From the NCBI RefSeq assembly GCF_900100315.1, contig NZ_FNFF01000001.1, positions 62,001 through 126,000 on the forward strand: a DNA stretch of 64,000 nucleotides, written 5' to 3'. The translations under genes and the position numbers were made by a program. Source of the DNA: Streptomyces indicus (GTDB lineage Bacteria; Actinomycetota; Actinomycetes; Streptomycetales; Streptomycetaceae). The notes below the pieces were generated by a model that was not told the origin of the DNA, searched no databases, and was given only the letters and a program-made list of their open reading frames with translations. Positions 16,815-26,421 of the stretch are shown in pieces. Position 1 is the first letter of the stretch. Each line of letters begins with the position of its first letter.

Positions 16815-17300
16815 TCACCAGCTCAGCGGGTACCGCACAGGGTGCCGTCCGATCCGTCCCGGGAGCATCCCCAGCGCCACGATGAGGCCCGCACCGAGGG
16901 TCAGCAGGGCCAGGAAGGGCGCCGGGTCGGGGGTCTGGAGCACCACGATCATCGCGGTGGCCGTGGCCGGCGAGTGGGACACGTGGGTCAGCATCATCGC
17001 GCCGAGCGAGAGTCCCGCCGCGACGGCCGCGCTCCAGGTGCTGCTGCCGGCCACCGCGAGGGTGCCGAAGCCGACGGCGGCGGACAGCAGGTGGCCGCCC
17101 ACGACGTTGCGCGGCTGGGCCAGGGGCAGCCCCGGCGCGCCGTGCACCAGGGCCGCGCTGGCCGCAAGCGGCGGGATGAGGAGCGGCTGGTGCAGCATGC
17201 CGCCGACGGTGACGAGCACCAGCAGAGCACCGATGGCGAAGGCGGTGACCCGTATGAGGTGCGGGAAATCCCGGCGGGCAGGCTGGGGCGGGGCGGTCAT
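16815..17300 (-). CDS. HPP family membrane protein
   Basis: This 161-residue protein has four hydrophobic spans and the HPP-family core: PPLAASAALVHG followed by PLAQPRNVVGGHLLSA. Plant and cyanobacterial HPP proteins have been linked to nitrite transport across membranes, but the bacterial role is not settled. The ATG at 17300 follows GGAG at good spacing. The gene stands alone, with a strong terminator of the next leftward gene 113 bp upstream of its start. Confidence 0.85.
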   Translation of the reverse strand: MTAPPQPARRDFPHLIRVTAFAIGALLVLVTVGGMLHQPLLIPPLAASAALVHGAPGLPLAQPRNVVGGHLLSAAVGFGTLAVAGSSTWSAAVAAGLSLGAMMLTHVSHSPATATAMIVVLQTPDPAPFLALLTLGAGLIVALGMLPGRIGRHPVRYPLSW

Positions 17301-17412
17301 GCGTGCTCCGAGGTGGCAGGTGGGGCGGGCGTAACCGATCAACCTTAAACAACTTGTTGAATCGACATGGGGGCCGTCTCGGGTCGCGGACACCCTGCCC
17401 ATAACCCAAAGG

Positions 17413-17448
17413 GGCCCCGGCCGTCCGTTGGGGCGGACAGCCGGGGCC
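17413..17448 (-). terminator. Terminator hairpin after the large beta-helix gene
   Basis: Arms 17413-17427 and 17434-17448 pair along 14 bp with one bulged base and a 6-nt loop. The hairpin lies just beyond the stop of the leftward gene ending at 17462. Confidence 0.75.
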
Positions 17449-17461
17449 GGGTGGGTGATGG

Positions 17462-20400
17462 TCAGGGCTGGATGTTGATCTTGAACGTGGAGGTCGTGTT
17501 GCGGATGTCCTCCGCGTTGTCGCTCAGCTTCAGGTTGTGGAAGGTGACCTCACCGACGGCCGGCCCCTGTCCCGCCTCCGGCATCTCGTTGGCCCAGAGC
17601 CCGAAGCCCGACTTGTGGTCGAACTGGTCACCGCTCTTGCGGGCCCCGGTGATGGTGATGTCCCGCAGGATCGTGTCCTTGATCGGGTTCACCGGCTGAC
17701 CGCCCAGGTACTGGGTCTGGAACATGATTCCGCTGTACGTCGGGTCGGTGATGTCCACGTTGTTGATGCGGATGCCCTGGAAGACCTTCGAGGCGGAGAA
17801 CAGCCAGATGCCGGGGAAGGTCTGGCCGTTCCAGAAGTGCCCGCCGGCCCGTTCGATCGAGATGTTCTCGAGCGTGGTGGGCTGGGTGCCGAAGCCGTTC
17901 ATCGGGTAGCCGAAGTCCAGGGAGCTGACCGTGATCCCGGAGTAGACCAGGGTGTCGGCGATACGGATGTTGCGGAAGGTGTTGTTGTAGCCGCCGTAGA
18001 CGGCGATGCCCGCCGCGCGCCAGGTCAGAGTCGTGGTCAGGTTCTCGTAGACGTTGTTCTTCATGTCCGCGCCGCCCGCGTCGATGGCGGAGAACAGCGC
18101 GAAGCTGTCGTCGCCGGTGGCCCGGGCGTCGTTGTTGGAGACGAGGTTGTCCGTGGAGCCGTTGGTCATGTTGACGCCGTCGGCGAACATGTTGCGGATC
18201 CGGGAGTTCTTGATGGTCATTCGGTCGGTGTTGGCGCCCCAGTAGAGGCAGACCATGTGCTCGTTCCAGATGTTGTCGATGGTGATGTCGGCCACGTTCT
18301 GGAAGTCGAACACCTTGCCCGGGCCGTCGATCCGCGAGGTGTAGTTGCCGAAGTAGGCGAACCCGCTGAAGGAGGAGCCGTTGGCGCTCGCCTCGGCGCG
18401 GAATCCGACATCGGTGTTCTCCTGGGACTTCGGCGCGTGGAAGCGGGTGAACCAGGGCCCGGCCCCGACGACCTGGATCTTCTTGCCGTACACCTGGAAC
18501 TTGCCGCCGGTCTCGTAGTCACCGGCCGGCAGGTAGACCCCCTTGAAGGTGTTGGTGGTGTCCATGCGGACCTTGTCCAGGGCGTTCTGCACGTCCTGGT
18601 GCGAGAAGCCGGCCGGCACGACGAAGGAGGCCGGGTCCGGGTTCGCGTCGGGTGCCACCTGCTCCAGGTCGACGAAGTCGATGGCGTACTGCGAGGTGTT
18701 GGCGCCGTCCTTCTGGAGCCGGATCTTGCTGCCGGCCTTCACGGTCTCGCCGAGCAGGATGTGCGCCTCGTCGTAGATGTGCCGGGCCGGCCCCGCGCCG
18801 GGCGAGTTGCCGGGTGAGGCCTCGGCGCCGTACAGCCAGGCGTACTTGGAGGTGAGGTCGAGCGCCTTGCGGAAGACCCCGTCCACGTAGACGTTCAGGG
18901 TGGCGTTCGTGCCGCCGCCGCCCGCCGCGTCCGGGATGGAGAAGCGGGTCACCAGGGTGTTGGTGTCCTGCTTGGCCGTGAACTCCACGGAGGAACCGGT
19001 GGAGTTGAGTGTGACGGCCTTGCGCCCCGAGGCCTCGCCGGCGAGGTCGCCGATGGTGCGGTTGGGGCCGACGACCTTCGCCCCGCCGCCGAGGACGCCG
19101 TCCTCCGCCTCGTAGGTGTCGTACGGCATGTCGGCGCCGCGGCCGACGAACAGGGGCTTGGTGCTGGTGTTGTTCTCGCGCTTGACCGGCAGTTCGTTGG
19201 CGTCGGCGGCGATGACGGTCTTGACGGTGTACTTGCCGTTCGCGGCCGTCCAGGTGCCGAGCTGCACCGGCGTGGTGGTGTCGCCCGCCGCGATGGTGCC
19301 CGTGTACGGCTTGGTGAGCGTCTTGACCGTGTCGCCTTGGGCGTTCTGCACGGTCAGCGTGATGGCGTGGTCGCCGGCCGCGGAGGCCTGGCTGCCCTGG
19401 TTCTTGACCGCCACGCTGAACGCGACCTCCTTGCCCGCGGAGGGCGCGGAGGGCGACCAGCTCACCGGCGAGGCGACCAGGTCGGAGGACTGAACCGGCT
19501 TGACCACGAGGGGACTTGGGGCGGTGTAGCTGTTGTTGCCCTCGTTCTCCTCGATGACCTGGTTCTTCTCGTCGACGACCGCACTCAGGGGGTACGAGCC
19601 CGCGTCCTGCGGGTCGACGGTGGCGCTCACCGTGGCCGACTCGCCCGCGCCGAGCGCCGCCACCGGCTTCGTGGCGACGGTTTCGCCGCCCAGCCGGAAG
19701 GCCACCTCGCTCGCGGCGGACGCCTCGGCTCCCGCGTTGGTGACGGTCGCGGTGAGCGTCAGGCCGTCGGTCTCGACCGGGGCCTCGGGGGCGTGCGTCA
19801 GCTTGGTGATCTGCAGGTCAGGGTTGGGTGCGGGCGTGCCCACGACCTCGAACTCGGCGACCTGGCCGGCCGTCGACCCGCTGTTCGCAGTGAACTGCAG
19901 CCGTACGTCGGCGACCCGCGCCGAGACCGGGATGGTGACGGTGTTCTTGTTGCCGGACGGGCTGAAGGAGTACTCCTTCTCCGCCACCAGCGAGGTGAAG
20001 GCGGTGGCCTTCTGCTCACGCCCGAGCACCTCCACCTTCTGCGTACGGGCGCTCCAGGCGGTGTCCGGGTTCAGCTTGACGACGACGGCGTCCACGTCGG
20101 CGTTGGCGCCCAGCTTCACGGTGAGCGTGTTCGGATAACTGCCGGCGGCGCCCTCCCAATAGGTGGAGGTCTGGCCGTCGTTGGCGTTCTGGGCGACGTA
20201 CGTGTGGATCACCGAGGAGGCGCTGATCGGCTTGCCCATCGCGAGGTTGGAGCCTTCGAGGGTGCCCGGGCGGGTCACGGCGTTGCTGAACCCGGAGACA
20301 TTCCCGGCAGCATCGCGCGCCCGTACCGTGTAGGTGACCGTCTCACCGGCCGGCCGCTGATCGGTGTAGGTCGTGATGTCACCGGCGACGGACTTGAGCA

Positions 20401-21799
20401 GCTTGCCGTCCGCGTACACGTCGTACGCGGCGACCTTCACGTTGTCCGTGGAGGCGCCCCAGGTCAGCTTGATGTCGCCGGCGGCGGGCTGGGTGTACGC
20501 GAGGTTCGCGGGCGCGGTCGGCGCCTGGGTGTCGCCCGAATCCGCCTTGCGGGTCACGGAGTTGCTGTTCGGCGAGGTGTTGCCGGCGGCGTCTCGGGCG
20601 CGCACGTGGTAGGTGACGGTGGCGTCGGCGGGCTGGGTGTCGGTGTACGTCCGGATGCTCCCGCCGACCGTGCTGCGCAGCTCCCCGTTCGCGTACACGT
20701 CGTACGCGGTCACGCCGGTGTTGTCGGTGGCGGCGTCCCAGGTGAGCTTGATCTGGCCGGTCGCCGGCTCGGTGTAGGCGAGGTTGGCGGGCGCGGTCGG
20801 TGCCTGGGTGTCGCCGCCGGCCGGACCGTATATCTCCAGCTCGGAGAGCTGGCCCGCCGGCTGGCTGTCGTTCGCGGAGATCAGGACGCGCACGTAGCGG
20901 GTGGTGGCGGTGTCGAACGCGATGGTCGCGGTGTGGCCGGAGGCGGTCGAGAAGGGGTACGCCTTGGCCGCGGACAGATCGGTGAAGTCCGTGCCGTTCT
21001 CACTGCCCTGGATCTTCAGCGTCTGGTTGCGGGCACCCCAGGTCTCGGGCACACGCAGGACCACCTCGTTGACGCGGACCGAGGCGCCGAGGTCGGCCTG
21101 GATCCACTGGGGCAGCTTGTTGTTCTCGCTCTCCCAGTAGCTGGCGCGGTTGCCGTCGTTGGCGTTGGCGGCGGCGTAGGTCTCGGTGTGGCTGCTCGCC
21201 TTGAGGGTGCGGCCGGCCGCCAGGTTGGCGGAGGTCTCCTCGGCGGCGAACACCTGCAGTTCGGACAGCTGGGCGGCGGGCCAGCCGGAGTTGGCGGTCA
21301 CGTGCACGCGGACGAACCGCGCCTGGGCGGCGGGGAATCCGACCTTCACCGTGTTGCCGTCACCAGGTGTGAAGGAGCGCGCCGCCGAAGCGGCGAGCGT
21401 GCTGAATCCGGTGCCGTCCTGGCTGCCCTGGACGGAGAGCGTCTGGGTGCGGGCCTCCCAGGCGGACGGCAGCTTGAGGACCACCTCGTCCACGCGGACG
21501 GTGCGGCCGAGGTCGACCTGCACCCACTGCGGGAAGTCGCTGCCGGAACTCTCCCAGTACGTACCGGAGTTGCCGTCGGTGGCGTTGGCCGCGCCGTATC
21601 CGCCCTTGGAGCTGCTGGCGGCTGCGGGCTTGCCCGCGGCGAGGTCGGGCCCGCCGGCCGCCATGGCGCCGAGGCCGGGCAGACCGAGCAGGATCAGGGC
21701 GGCGGCGAGACCGGCGGCGAGGGTCCGCCACATGCGCGGCGCACGCCACACCGCCTCGCGTCCGGGTGGTGCGCTGGGTGCGGGTCTGAACAGACTCAT
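17462..21799 (-). CDS. Large secreted multimodular beta-helix glycoside hydrolase, GH87-like (alpha-1,3-glucanase type)
   Basis: A 1445-residue exported protein. After a signal peptide (about 1-48) come two discoidin modules (about 50-185 and 190-325), two fibronectin type III repeats (about 333-415 and 425-507), a third discoidin module (about 513-650), two CARDB-like beta-sandwiches (about 660-880), a CBM35/6-like module (about 890-1035) and a right-handed beta-helix catalytic region. Acidic residues Asp1207 (ADGVN), Asp1230 and Asp1231 (TGDD) lie where GH87 enzymes carry active-site Asp. GH87 members cut alpha-1,3-glucan or mycodextran, and the discoidin and FnIII modules would bind insoluble polysaccharide. 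AAGGAG precedes the ATG. The catalytic half is paralogous to the divergent neighbour. Confidence 0.85.
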   Translation of the reverse strand: MSLFRPAPSAPPGREAVWRAPRMWRTLAAGLAAALILLGLPGLGAMAAGGPDLAAGKPAAASSSKGGYGAANATDGNSGTYWESSGSDFPQWVQVDLGRTVRVDEVVLKLPSAWEARTQTLSVQGSQDGTGFSTLAASAARSFTPGDGNTVKVGFPAAQARFVRVHVTANSGWPAAQLSELQVFAAEETSANLAAGRTLKASSHTETYAAANANDGNRASYWESENNKLPQWIQADLGASVRVNEVVLRVPETWGARNQTLKIQGSENGTDFTDLSAAKAYPFSTASGHTATIAFDTATTRYVRVLISANDSQPAGQLSELEIYGPAGGDTQAPTAPANLAYTEPATGQIKLTWDAATDNTGVTAYDVYANGELRSTVGGSIRTYTDTQPADATVTYHVRARDAAGNTSPNSNSVTRKADSGDTQAPTAPANLAYTQPAAGDIKLTWGASTDNVKVAAYDVYADGKLLKSVAGDITTYTDQRPAGETVTYTVRARDAAGNVSGFSNAVTRPGTLEGSNLAMGKPISASSVIHTYVAQNANDGQTSTYWEGAAGSYPNTLTVKLGANADVDAVVVKLNPDTAWSARTQKVEVLGREQKATAFTSLVAEKEYSFSPSGNKNTVTIPVSARVADVRLQFTANSGSTAGQVAEFEVVGTPAPNPDLQITKLTHAPEAPVETDGLTLTATVTNAGAEASAASEVAFRLGGETVATKPVAALGAGESATVSATVDPQDAGSYPLSAVVDEKNQVIEENEGNNSYTAPSPLVVKPVQSSDLVASPVSWSPSAPSAGKEVAFSVAVKNQGSQASAAGDHAITLTVQNAQGDTVKTLTKPYTGTIAAGDTTTPVQLGTWTAANGKYTVKTVIAADANELPVKRENNTSTKPLFVGRGADMPYDTYEAEDGVLGGGAKVVGPNRTIGDLAGEASGRKAVTLNSTGSSVEFTAKQDTNTLVTRFSIPDAAGGGGTNATLNVYVDGVFRKALDLTSKYAWLYGAEASPGNSPGAGPARHIYDEAHILLGETVKAGSKIRLQKDGANTSQYAIDFVDLEQVAPDANPDPASFVVPAGFSHQDVQNALDKVRMDTTNTFKGVYLPAGDYETGGKFQVYGKKIQVVGAGPWFTRFHAPKSQENTDVGFRAEASANGSSFSGFAYFGNYTSRIDGPGKVFDFQNVADITIDNIWNEHMVCLYWGANTDRMTIKNSRIRNMFADGVNMTNGSTDNLVSNNDARATGDDSFALFSAIDAGGADMKNNVYENLTTTLTWRAAGIAVYGGYNNTFRNIRIADTLVYSGITVSSLDFGYPMNGFGTQPTTLENISIERAGGHFWNGQTFPGIWLFSASKVFQGIRINNVDITDPTYSGIMFQTQYLGGQPVNPIKDTILRDITITGARKSGDQFDHKSGFGLWANEMPEAGQGPAVGEVTFHNLKLSDNAEDIRNTTSTFKINIQP

Positions 21800-22149
21800 G
21801 GGTCCGGTGACTCCTTTGCTCTCTCCTGATGCCCAATTGCCCTCGCTTTGCAGGAGAGTTGCAGAGAAATGTCGTTGTGGCTACAGGCGGGACGGAAGTA
21901 GCCTCCGCAGCGGAGCGAGCCTGCACCACTCAAAGCCGCCGTCCGTCCTGGCGATGCGGTTCGATGCGGACCCGAGCCCAAGATGCAATTTGCTCGCCTT
22001 GACACGCAATTCAGAGACATCAAGGCGACATTTTGCGACCAGATCCCTTGTCGCCACGTTCCCGGCGGCTCTACTGTCGCCCTCACCTTCGCCCGGCCGG
22101 CCCTCTCGGCCCCAGCCACCCGGCCGTATAAGAGAAACGAGTCGCCCCG
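21800..22149. other. Shared divergent promoter region of two beta-helix hydrolase genes (350 bp)
   Basis: No gene is seen. Compared with the rest of the window the stretch is AT-richer, especially around 21830-22045, with GCAATT-type motifs at 21985 and 22007 and a perfect 9-bp inverted repeat at 21994-22028. It must carry the promoters of both outward-facing genes. Confidence 0.6.
21994..22028. promoter_or_regulatory. Inverted repeat, candidate shared operator
   Basis: TCGCCTTGA (21994-22002) and TCAAGGCGA (22020-22028) are perfect inverted copies separated by 17 nt. The dyad lies between two divergent secreted-hydrolase genes, about 195 bp from the leftward ATG and 122 bp from the rightward one. 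The regulator is unknown. Confidence 0.5.
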
Positions 22150-24216
22150 ATGCCGCTGATCCGACGGACCGTCTCCCGCGCCCGTACCGGAAGACCCGGG
22201 CCACTGATCGTCCTGACCGTCCTGGCCCTCACCACCTCGGGACTCACGGCCGCCTCAGGCGCCGCCGCGCCCGCAGCAGCCGAACGGCCCGTGGCCGCCC
22301 CGACTCCGGTGACCCGTGCGGCTCTCGACCCGGCGCTCACCGGCGGGCGCGGCGCCGAGGTGCGGTTCCTGGAGCAGGAGGCGGAGAACGCCGTGACCGA
22401 CGGCGAGCGGATCGGCCCGGACCGCACCGCGTACACCCTGCCCGCGGAGGCCTCCGGGCGCAGTGCCGTGAAGCTCCGGCGCGGTGAGTACGTCGAGTTC
22501 ACGCTGCCGAAGGCCGCGAACGCGATCACGGTGCGCTACAGCATCCCCGACGCACCCGGCGGCGGTGGCATCCAGGCGCCGCTCGATGTCACGGTCAACG
22601 GCAAGTCCCGGCGCACCATGACCCTGACCTCCGAGTACTCCTGGCTGTACAACCAGTACCCGTTCACGAACGACCCCGGCGCGGACCTGCTGCACCCCGA
22701 CTGGTGGATCACCGAGTGCGCCTGCGTCCCCAGCGCGACCAGCCCCGCACCGCGCATCGAGAAGCCGTTCCGGCCGATGCACTTCTACGACGAGCAGCGG
22801 ATGCGGCTGCCGCACACCTACCGGGCCGGGGACAAGGTCCGGCTCACCGTTCCGGCCGGCAGCAAGGCGGACTGGACCGTGATCGATCTGCTCGACTCGG
22901 AACTGGTCGCTCCCCCGCACGTGCGCACCAAGGCCGTCAACGTCCTTCTGCACGGGGCCGACCCCACCGGCCGACGCGACTCCGCGCCCGCCCTCGACCG
23001 CGCGATCGCGCGCGCCAAGCGCCTCGACCTGCCGGTGTACGTGCCGCCGGGGACGTACCAGGTCAACCGGCACATCATCGTGGACGACGTGACGATCGAG
23101 GGCGCCGGCAACTGGTGGACGGTCTTCAAGGGCAAGGAGGTGAAGCTCGACCGGCCGGCTCCCGACGGATCGCTGCACACCGGCGTCGGCTTCTACGGCC
23201 GCGACGCCGCTGACGGCGGCAGCCGCAATGTGCACCTGTCCGGCTTCGCGATCGAGGGCGACGTCCGCGAGCGCATCGACACCGACCAGGTCAACGGCGT
23301 GGGAGGCGCGATGAGCGACTCCACCGTCCGCGGGCTGCACATCCGGCACACCAAGGTCGGGCTGTGGTTCGACGGACCGATGGACAACCTGCACGTGAGC
23401 GACACCATCGTGGTGGACCAGATCGCGGACGCCGTCAACTTCCACACCGGCGTGACCGACTCCAGCGTCTCGAACAGTTTCGTCCGCAACACCGGTGACG
23501 ACGGCCTCGCGATGTGGTCGGAGAAGCAGGCGAACGCCCGGAACTCCTTCCACCACAACACCGTCCAGTCCCCCGTCCTGGCCAACGGCATCGCGCTCTA
23601 CGGCGGCACGGACAACACCGTCGCGCACAACCTCGTCGCCGACCCGGTCCGCGAGGGCAGTGCGCTGCACGCGGGCGCGCGATTCGGGGCCGAACCCTTC
23701 GCGGGGAAGCTGGAGTTCAGGAACAACACGACCGCGCGGGCCGGCACGTACGAACTCAACTGGAACATCGGGCTCGGCGCGATCTGGCTCTACGCCCTCG
23801 ACCGCGACGTGGACGCGGACATCCGAGTCACCGGGGACCACTACCTGGACTCGACCTACAACGCGATCATGATGGTCAGCGAGTGGAGCGTGAAGGACAA
23901 GTACGCCATCCCCGCGGCCCACTTCAAGGACATCCGCGTGGACGGGACCGGCACGTCGGTGCTCAGTGCCCGGGTGAAGGGGTCGGCGACCTTCGAGAAC
24001 GTCGATGCCCGCAACGTCGGTGCGGTCGGGGTCAACAACTGCGGGGCCTTCAACTTCCCGCCCACCGGGTCCGAGTTCTCGCTCACCGACCGCGGTGGCA
24101 ACGACGGCGGGACGGCGGCCGGTTCCTGGCTGGCGCCCTGGCTGCTGCCCAACACGATCACCTGCGAGGACCGCCCGCCGGTGGTGTCTCCGCCGGCTCC
24201 GTCCCCCTGGAAGTAG
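22150..24216 (+). CDS. Secreted beta-helix glycoside hydrolase-like protein, GH87-related
   Basis: The 688-residue exported protein has a signal peptide (about 1-45), a CBM35/6-like module (about 72-260, opening EQEAENAV) and a right-handed beta-helix (about 265-660). Segments IADAVNFHTG (Asp427) and NTGDDGLAMWS (Asp450, Asp451) align with ADGVN and TGDD in the divergent 1445-residue protein, so the pair are paralogues with the same putative acidic site. A pectate-lyase-like opening (HGADPTGRRDSAPALDRAI) is typical of such helices. It lacks the discoidin, FnIII and CARDB modules. Likely action is hydrolysis of a glucan or related polysaccharide outside the cell; substrate is inferred only from the family. 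Confidence 0.78.
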   Translation: MPLIRRTVSRARTGRPGPLIVLTVLALTTSGLTAASGAAAPAAAERPVAAPTPVTRAALDPALTGGRGAEVRFLEQEAENAVTDGERIGPDRTAYTLPAEASGRSAVKLRRGEYVEFTLPKAANAITVRYSIPDAPGGGGIQAPLDVTVNGKSRRTMTLTSEYSWLYNQYPFTNDPGADLLHPDWWITECACVPSATSPAPRIEKPFRPMHFYDEQRMRLPHTYRAGDKVRLTVPAGSKADWTVIDLLDSELVAPPHVRTKAVNVLLHGADPTGRRDSAPALDRAIARAKRLDLPVYVPPGTYQVNRHIIVDDVTIEGAGNWWTVFKGKEVKLDRPAPDGSLHTGVGFYGRDAADGGSRNVHLSGFAIEGDVRERIDTDQVNGVGGAMSDSTVRGLHIRHTKVGLWFDGPMDNLHVSDTIVVDQIADAVNFHTGVTDSSVSNSFVRNTGDDGLAMWSEKQANARNSFHHNTVQSPVLANGIALYGGTDNTVAHNLVADPVREGSALHAGARFGAEPFAGKLEFRNNTTARAGTYELNWNIGLGAIWLYALDRDVDADIRVTGDHYLDSTYNAIMMVSEWSVKDKYAIPAAHFKDIRVDGTGTSVLSARVKGSATFENVDARNVGAVGVNNCGAFNFPPTGSEFSLTDRGGNDGGTAAGSWLAPWLLPNTITCEDRPPVVSPPAPSPWK

Positions 24217-24225
24217 ACCGGCGCG

Positions 24226-24252
24226 GGCCCGGCGGAGATCTTCCGCCGGGCC
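24226..24252 (+). terminator. Terminator hairpin
   Basis: A perfect 11-bp stem (24226-24236 and 24242-24252) with a 5-nt loop lies 9 bp after the stop of the beta-helix gene. Confidence 0.8.
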
Positions 24253-24333
24253 GAGGGCGCGTACGACGGGACTCGACGTGCGTCAACGGGCGGTAACCAC
24301 AGGCCACTTCACTCGTTTGGCGGAGCGAAGAAC

Positions 24334-26346
24334 GTGTCATGTGACAAGCCCCGGAAGGCGTCTGGTCCCGTGTCCCACTCCCCCCTCCGCACCGCTCTGG
24401 GCCGGCGCTCGCGCCCCGTCGTCCAGGCCGAGGCGCACCTGGTCGATCAGTACACGCGACTGGTGAGCCTGGCCTACCTGACGCTGCCCGCCACGTTGAC
24501 CCGGCACCGGCGGGTGCTGCTCGCCCATGGGATCGTGCAGCGCGCCCTGCCCCGGCCCGGCGGTCTCGGGCGGGGCCGCGAGCGTCCGGAGCGGGTGCCT
24601 GGCCAGCGGGCTGGTGCCGCCGCTCCCGTCCCCGACCAGTTGCGGGTGCGGGTTCTGCGGGCCGCGCTGGCGTATGAACGCAGGCCTCGCGGCTGGCCGC
24701 AGCGCCTGCCCGTGCCGCGTGCTCTGCCGGCGCGGCTGCCGGTGGTGTGGGGGCTGCGGCTGTTTCCGCGAGCCGGCGGGGCCGAGGAGATCGCGCTCGG
24801 GAACGCCCTTGCGTCGGTGCCCGCGCCGGTGCGGGCCGGCTTCGTACTGCGCCACCTGGAGAATCTGCCCGACGGCCGGATCGTCGAGCTGCTCGGGGCG
24901 GCGGGCGTGCCCGATGCGCGGGCCGCGCTGCATGCCTCGCGCGGTCTGGACACCACGGCGGGCCCGACGGCCGAAACCCTGCTGCGTTCCCAGGAGTTCG
25001 ACGCCTGTTCCGTGCAGACCAGGCCCACCGATCTGCTGCGCCGGCGGCGTCGCTTCGGGATTCTGTGGGCTGTCGCTGCGGCCCTCGTGGCTCTCGTTCT
25101 CGTGGGCGGCTCCCTCGCTGGGGACGACGAGGTGCCCGCGGCCCGCCTGCCGGACTCGGCGCCCGGACCGGACCGACTCGTGCGCGTGCCGGGTGAAGCG
25201 TGGGCGGACACCTCCCGGGTCGATTTCAGCGCCTGGCCGCCGCGCGGCAACCGTACGCGGGACGAGGAGCTGCTCACGCGGGCGCTGGCCACCTGGGCGT
25301 CGCCACCCGAGGGCACGCGGGTGACCGAGAACGCGGGCGTTCGGGCCGAACCGCCCACCGGTGCACCGCAGTTGCTGTACGCCGGTGCGACCGACGGCCG
25401 GGCCACGGTCCTGTTCCACGACGGGCAGCGGCTTGTGCGCTACACCGAACGGGACGGCGTCGCCGCGCTCGACTTCGCCCGTGCCGACGACTCCGATGTC
25501 ACCACCGCCGCGGCCGTGGTGCTGGACCGCGGCCGTGAGGGCACGCGCTACCTGCTGGCGCCGTGGATCGCCGAGGCGGGCCACCGCGACCTGCTGCGCC
25601 CCGACGACCCGGCCCGTCCGCTCAAGGTGGACGAGGACGGGATCACCGAGCCCACCGAGGCACCTTCGGCCGGGTCCTCCTGTGACGCCTGGCCGGTGCT
25701 CCAACTGCGCTCCTCCGACCGGATCGTCGAGAAGCACGCCTTCCTCGTCACCGATCTCGGCGGGCTCACGGCAGCGCATCTCAGCTACACCCCGCTGCCC
25801 GGGCAGGGCGCGCCGGCCCGCCAGCCCCGTGAGGCCACAAGCGCCAACGCCCTGACCAGCTGGGCGAGTTCGGCCTGCCGTCTGGGCGCGTTCCGCGGGC
25901 ACGATGTACGGGCGGTCAATGTCTGGGACTTCGCCCGGCAGGATCTGCCCGAACGCGGCGGCAGCGCGGTGTGGTCCTGCGCCCGGGCGACCACGTGGCG
26001 CGGGCCCGGCAGTGTGCTGGTGCAGTTCAAGGCGCCCTCCGATGAGCGCGGCACGTCCGCTCCGGTGGTCGCACGGGCCGAGTCGACCGCCGCGTGCAGC
26101 CGGTTCGGGCAGCACGTCCTCGCCACCACCCAGTGGGTCGCGCCCTCCGGCGCGCGGCATCTGCTTGCCGCGGGCAGCAGGCACGTGACGTCCATCGAGG
26201 TCACGGGCGCCGTGGAGGCCACGGCCGAGGGCCGCACCCTGGCACGGAAAATCTCCGCGTCCGATGTCCGGGTACGGGTTCGCGCGCGGCTGTCCGACGG
26301 CTCCACGCTGGCTCCGCTCGAGGCGCCGCGGTCCGACGGCCGGTGA
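24334..26346 (+). CDS. Sigma-70-like degenerate N-terminal domain fused to a membrane anchor and extracytoplasmic domain
   Basis: This 670-residue protein starts with a helical cytoplasmic part (about 1-225) that echoes ECF sigma factors: LVDQYTRLVSLAYLTLP resembles a region 2 start, and ASVPAPVRAGFVLRHLENL with DARAALHAS resembles region 4. The recognition helices look eroded. A single membrane span lies near 242-262 after an RRRRR stop-transfer cluster. The remaining 400 residues are probably extracytoplasmic and contain a few Cys residues (SSCDAWP, SSACRLG, VWSCARA). This layout suggests a membrane-held regulator or sensor, but function is unknown. The GTG at 24334 has GGAG 8 nt upstream; a GTG at 24370 after GGAAGG is equally possible. 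Confidence 0.7.
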   Translation: MSCDKPRKASGPVSHSPLRTALGRRSRPVVQAEAHLVDQYTRLVSLAYLTLPATLTRHRRVLLAHGIVQRALPRPGGLGRGRERPERVPGQRAGAAAPVPDQLRVRVLRAALAYERRPRGWPQRLPVPRALPARLPVVWGLRLFPRAGGAEEIALGNALASVPAPVRAGFVLRHLENLPDGRIVELLGAAGVPDARAALHASRGLDTTAGPTAETLLRSQEFDACSVQTRPTDLLRRRRRFGILWAVAAALVALVLVGGSLAGDDEVPAARLPDSAPGPDRLVRVPGEAWADTSRVDFSAWPPRGNRTRDEELLTRALATWASPPEGTRVTENAGVRAEPPTGAPQLLYAGATDGRATVLFHDGQRLVRYTERDGVAALDFARADDSDVTTAAAVVLDRGREGTRYLLAPWIAEAGHRDLLRPDDPARPLKVDEDGITEPTEAPSAGSSCDAWPVLQLRSSDRIVEKHAFLVTDLGGLTAAHLSYTPLPGQGAPARQPREATSANALTSWASSACRLGAFRGHDVRAVNVWDFARQDLPERGGSAVWSCARATTWRGPGSVLVQFKAPSDERGTSAPVVARAESTAACSRFGQHVLATTQWVAPSGARHLLAAGSRHVTSIEVTGAVEATAEGRTLARKISASDVRVRVRARLSDGSTLAPLEAPRSDGR

Positions 26347-26406
26347 GCAGGGCGGCTCCGGGCGCGCTCCCCGTGCGGAATGCGCGCCACCGAGAGACCT
26401 GCAGAT

Positions 26407-26421
26407 TTGCCGGTTCGGCAA
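26407..26421. promoter_or_regulatory. Short inverted repeat upstream of the epoxide hydrolase gene
   Basis: TTGCCG-GTT-CGGCAA is a perfect 6-bp dyad 75 bp before the epoxide hydrolase start, in an AT-richer patch. It could be an operator. No adjacent regulator gene is available to assign it to. Confidence 0.35.

Noticed and set aside
21999..22027. TTGACA -35-like hexamer in the glucanase divergent region
   Set aside because: No matching -10 hexamer at 16-18 bp; the hexamer is part of the 9-bp inverted repeat and is better explained by that.
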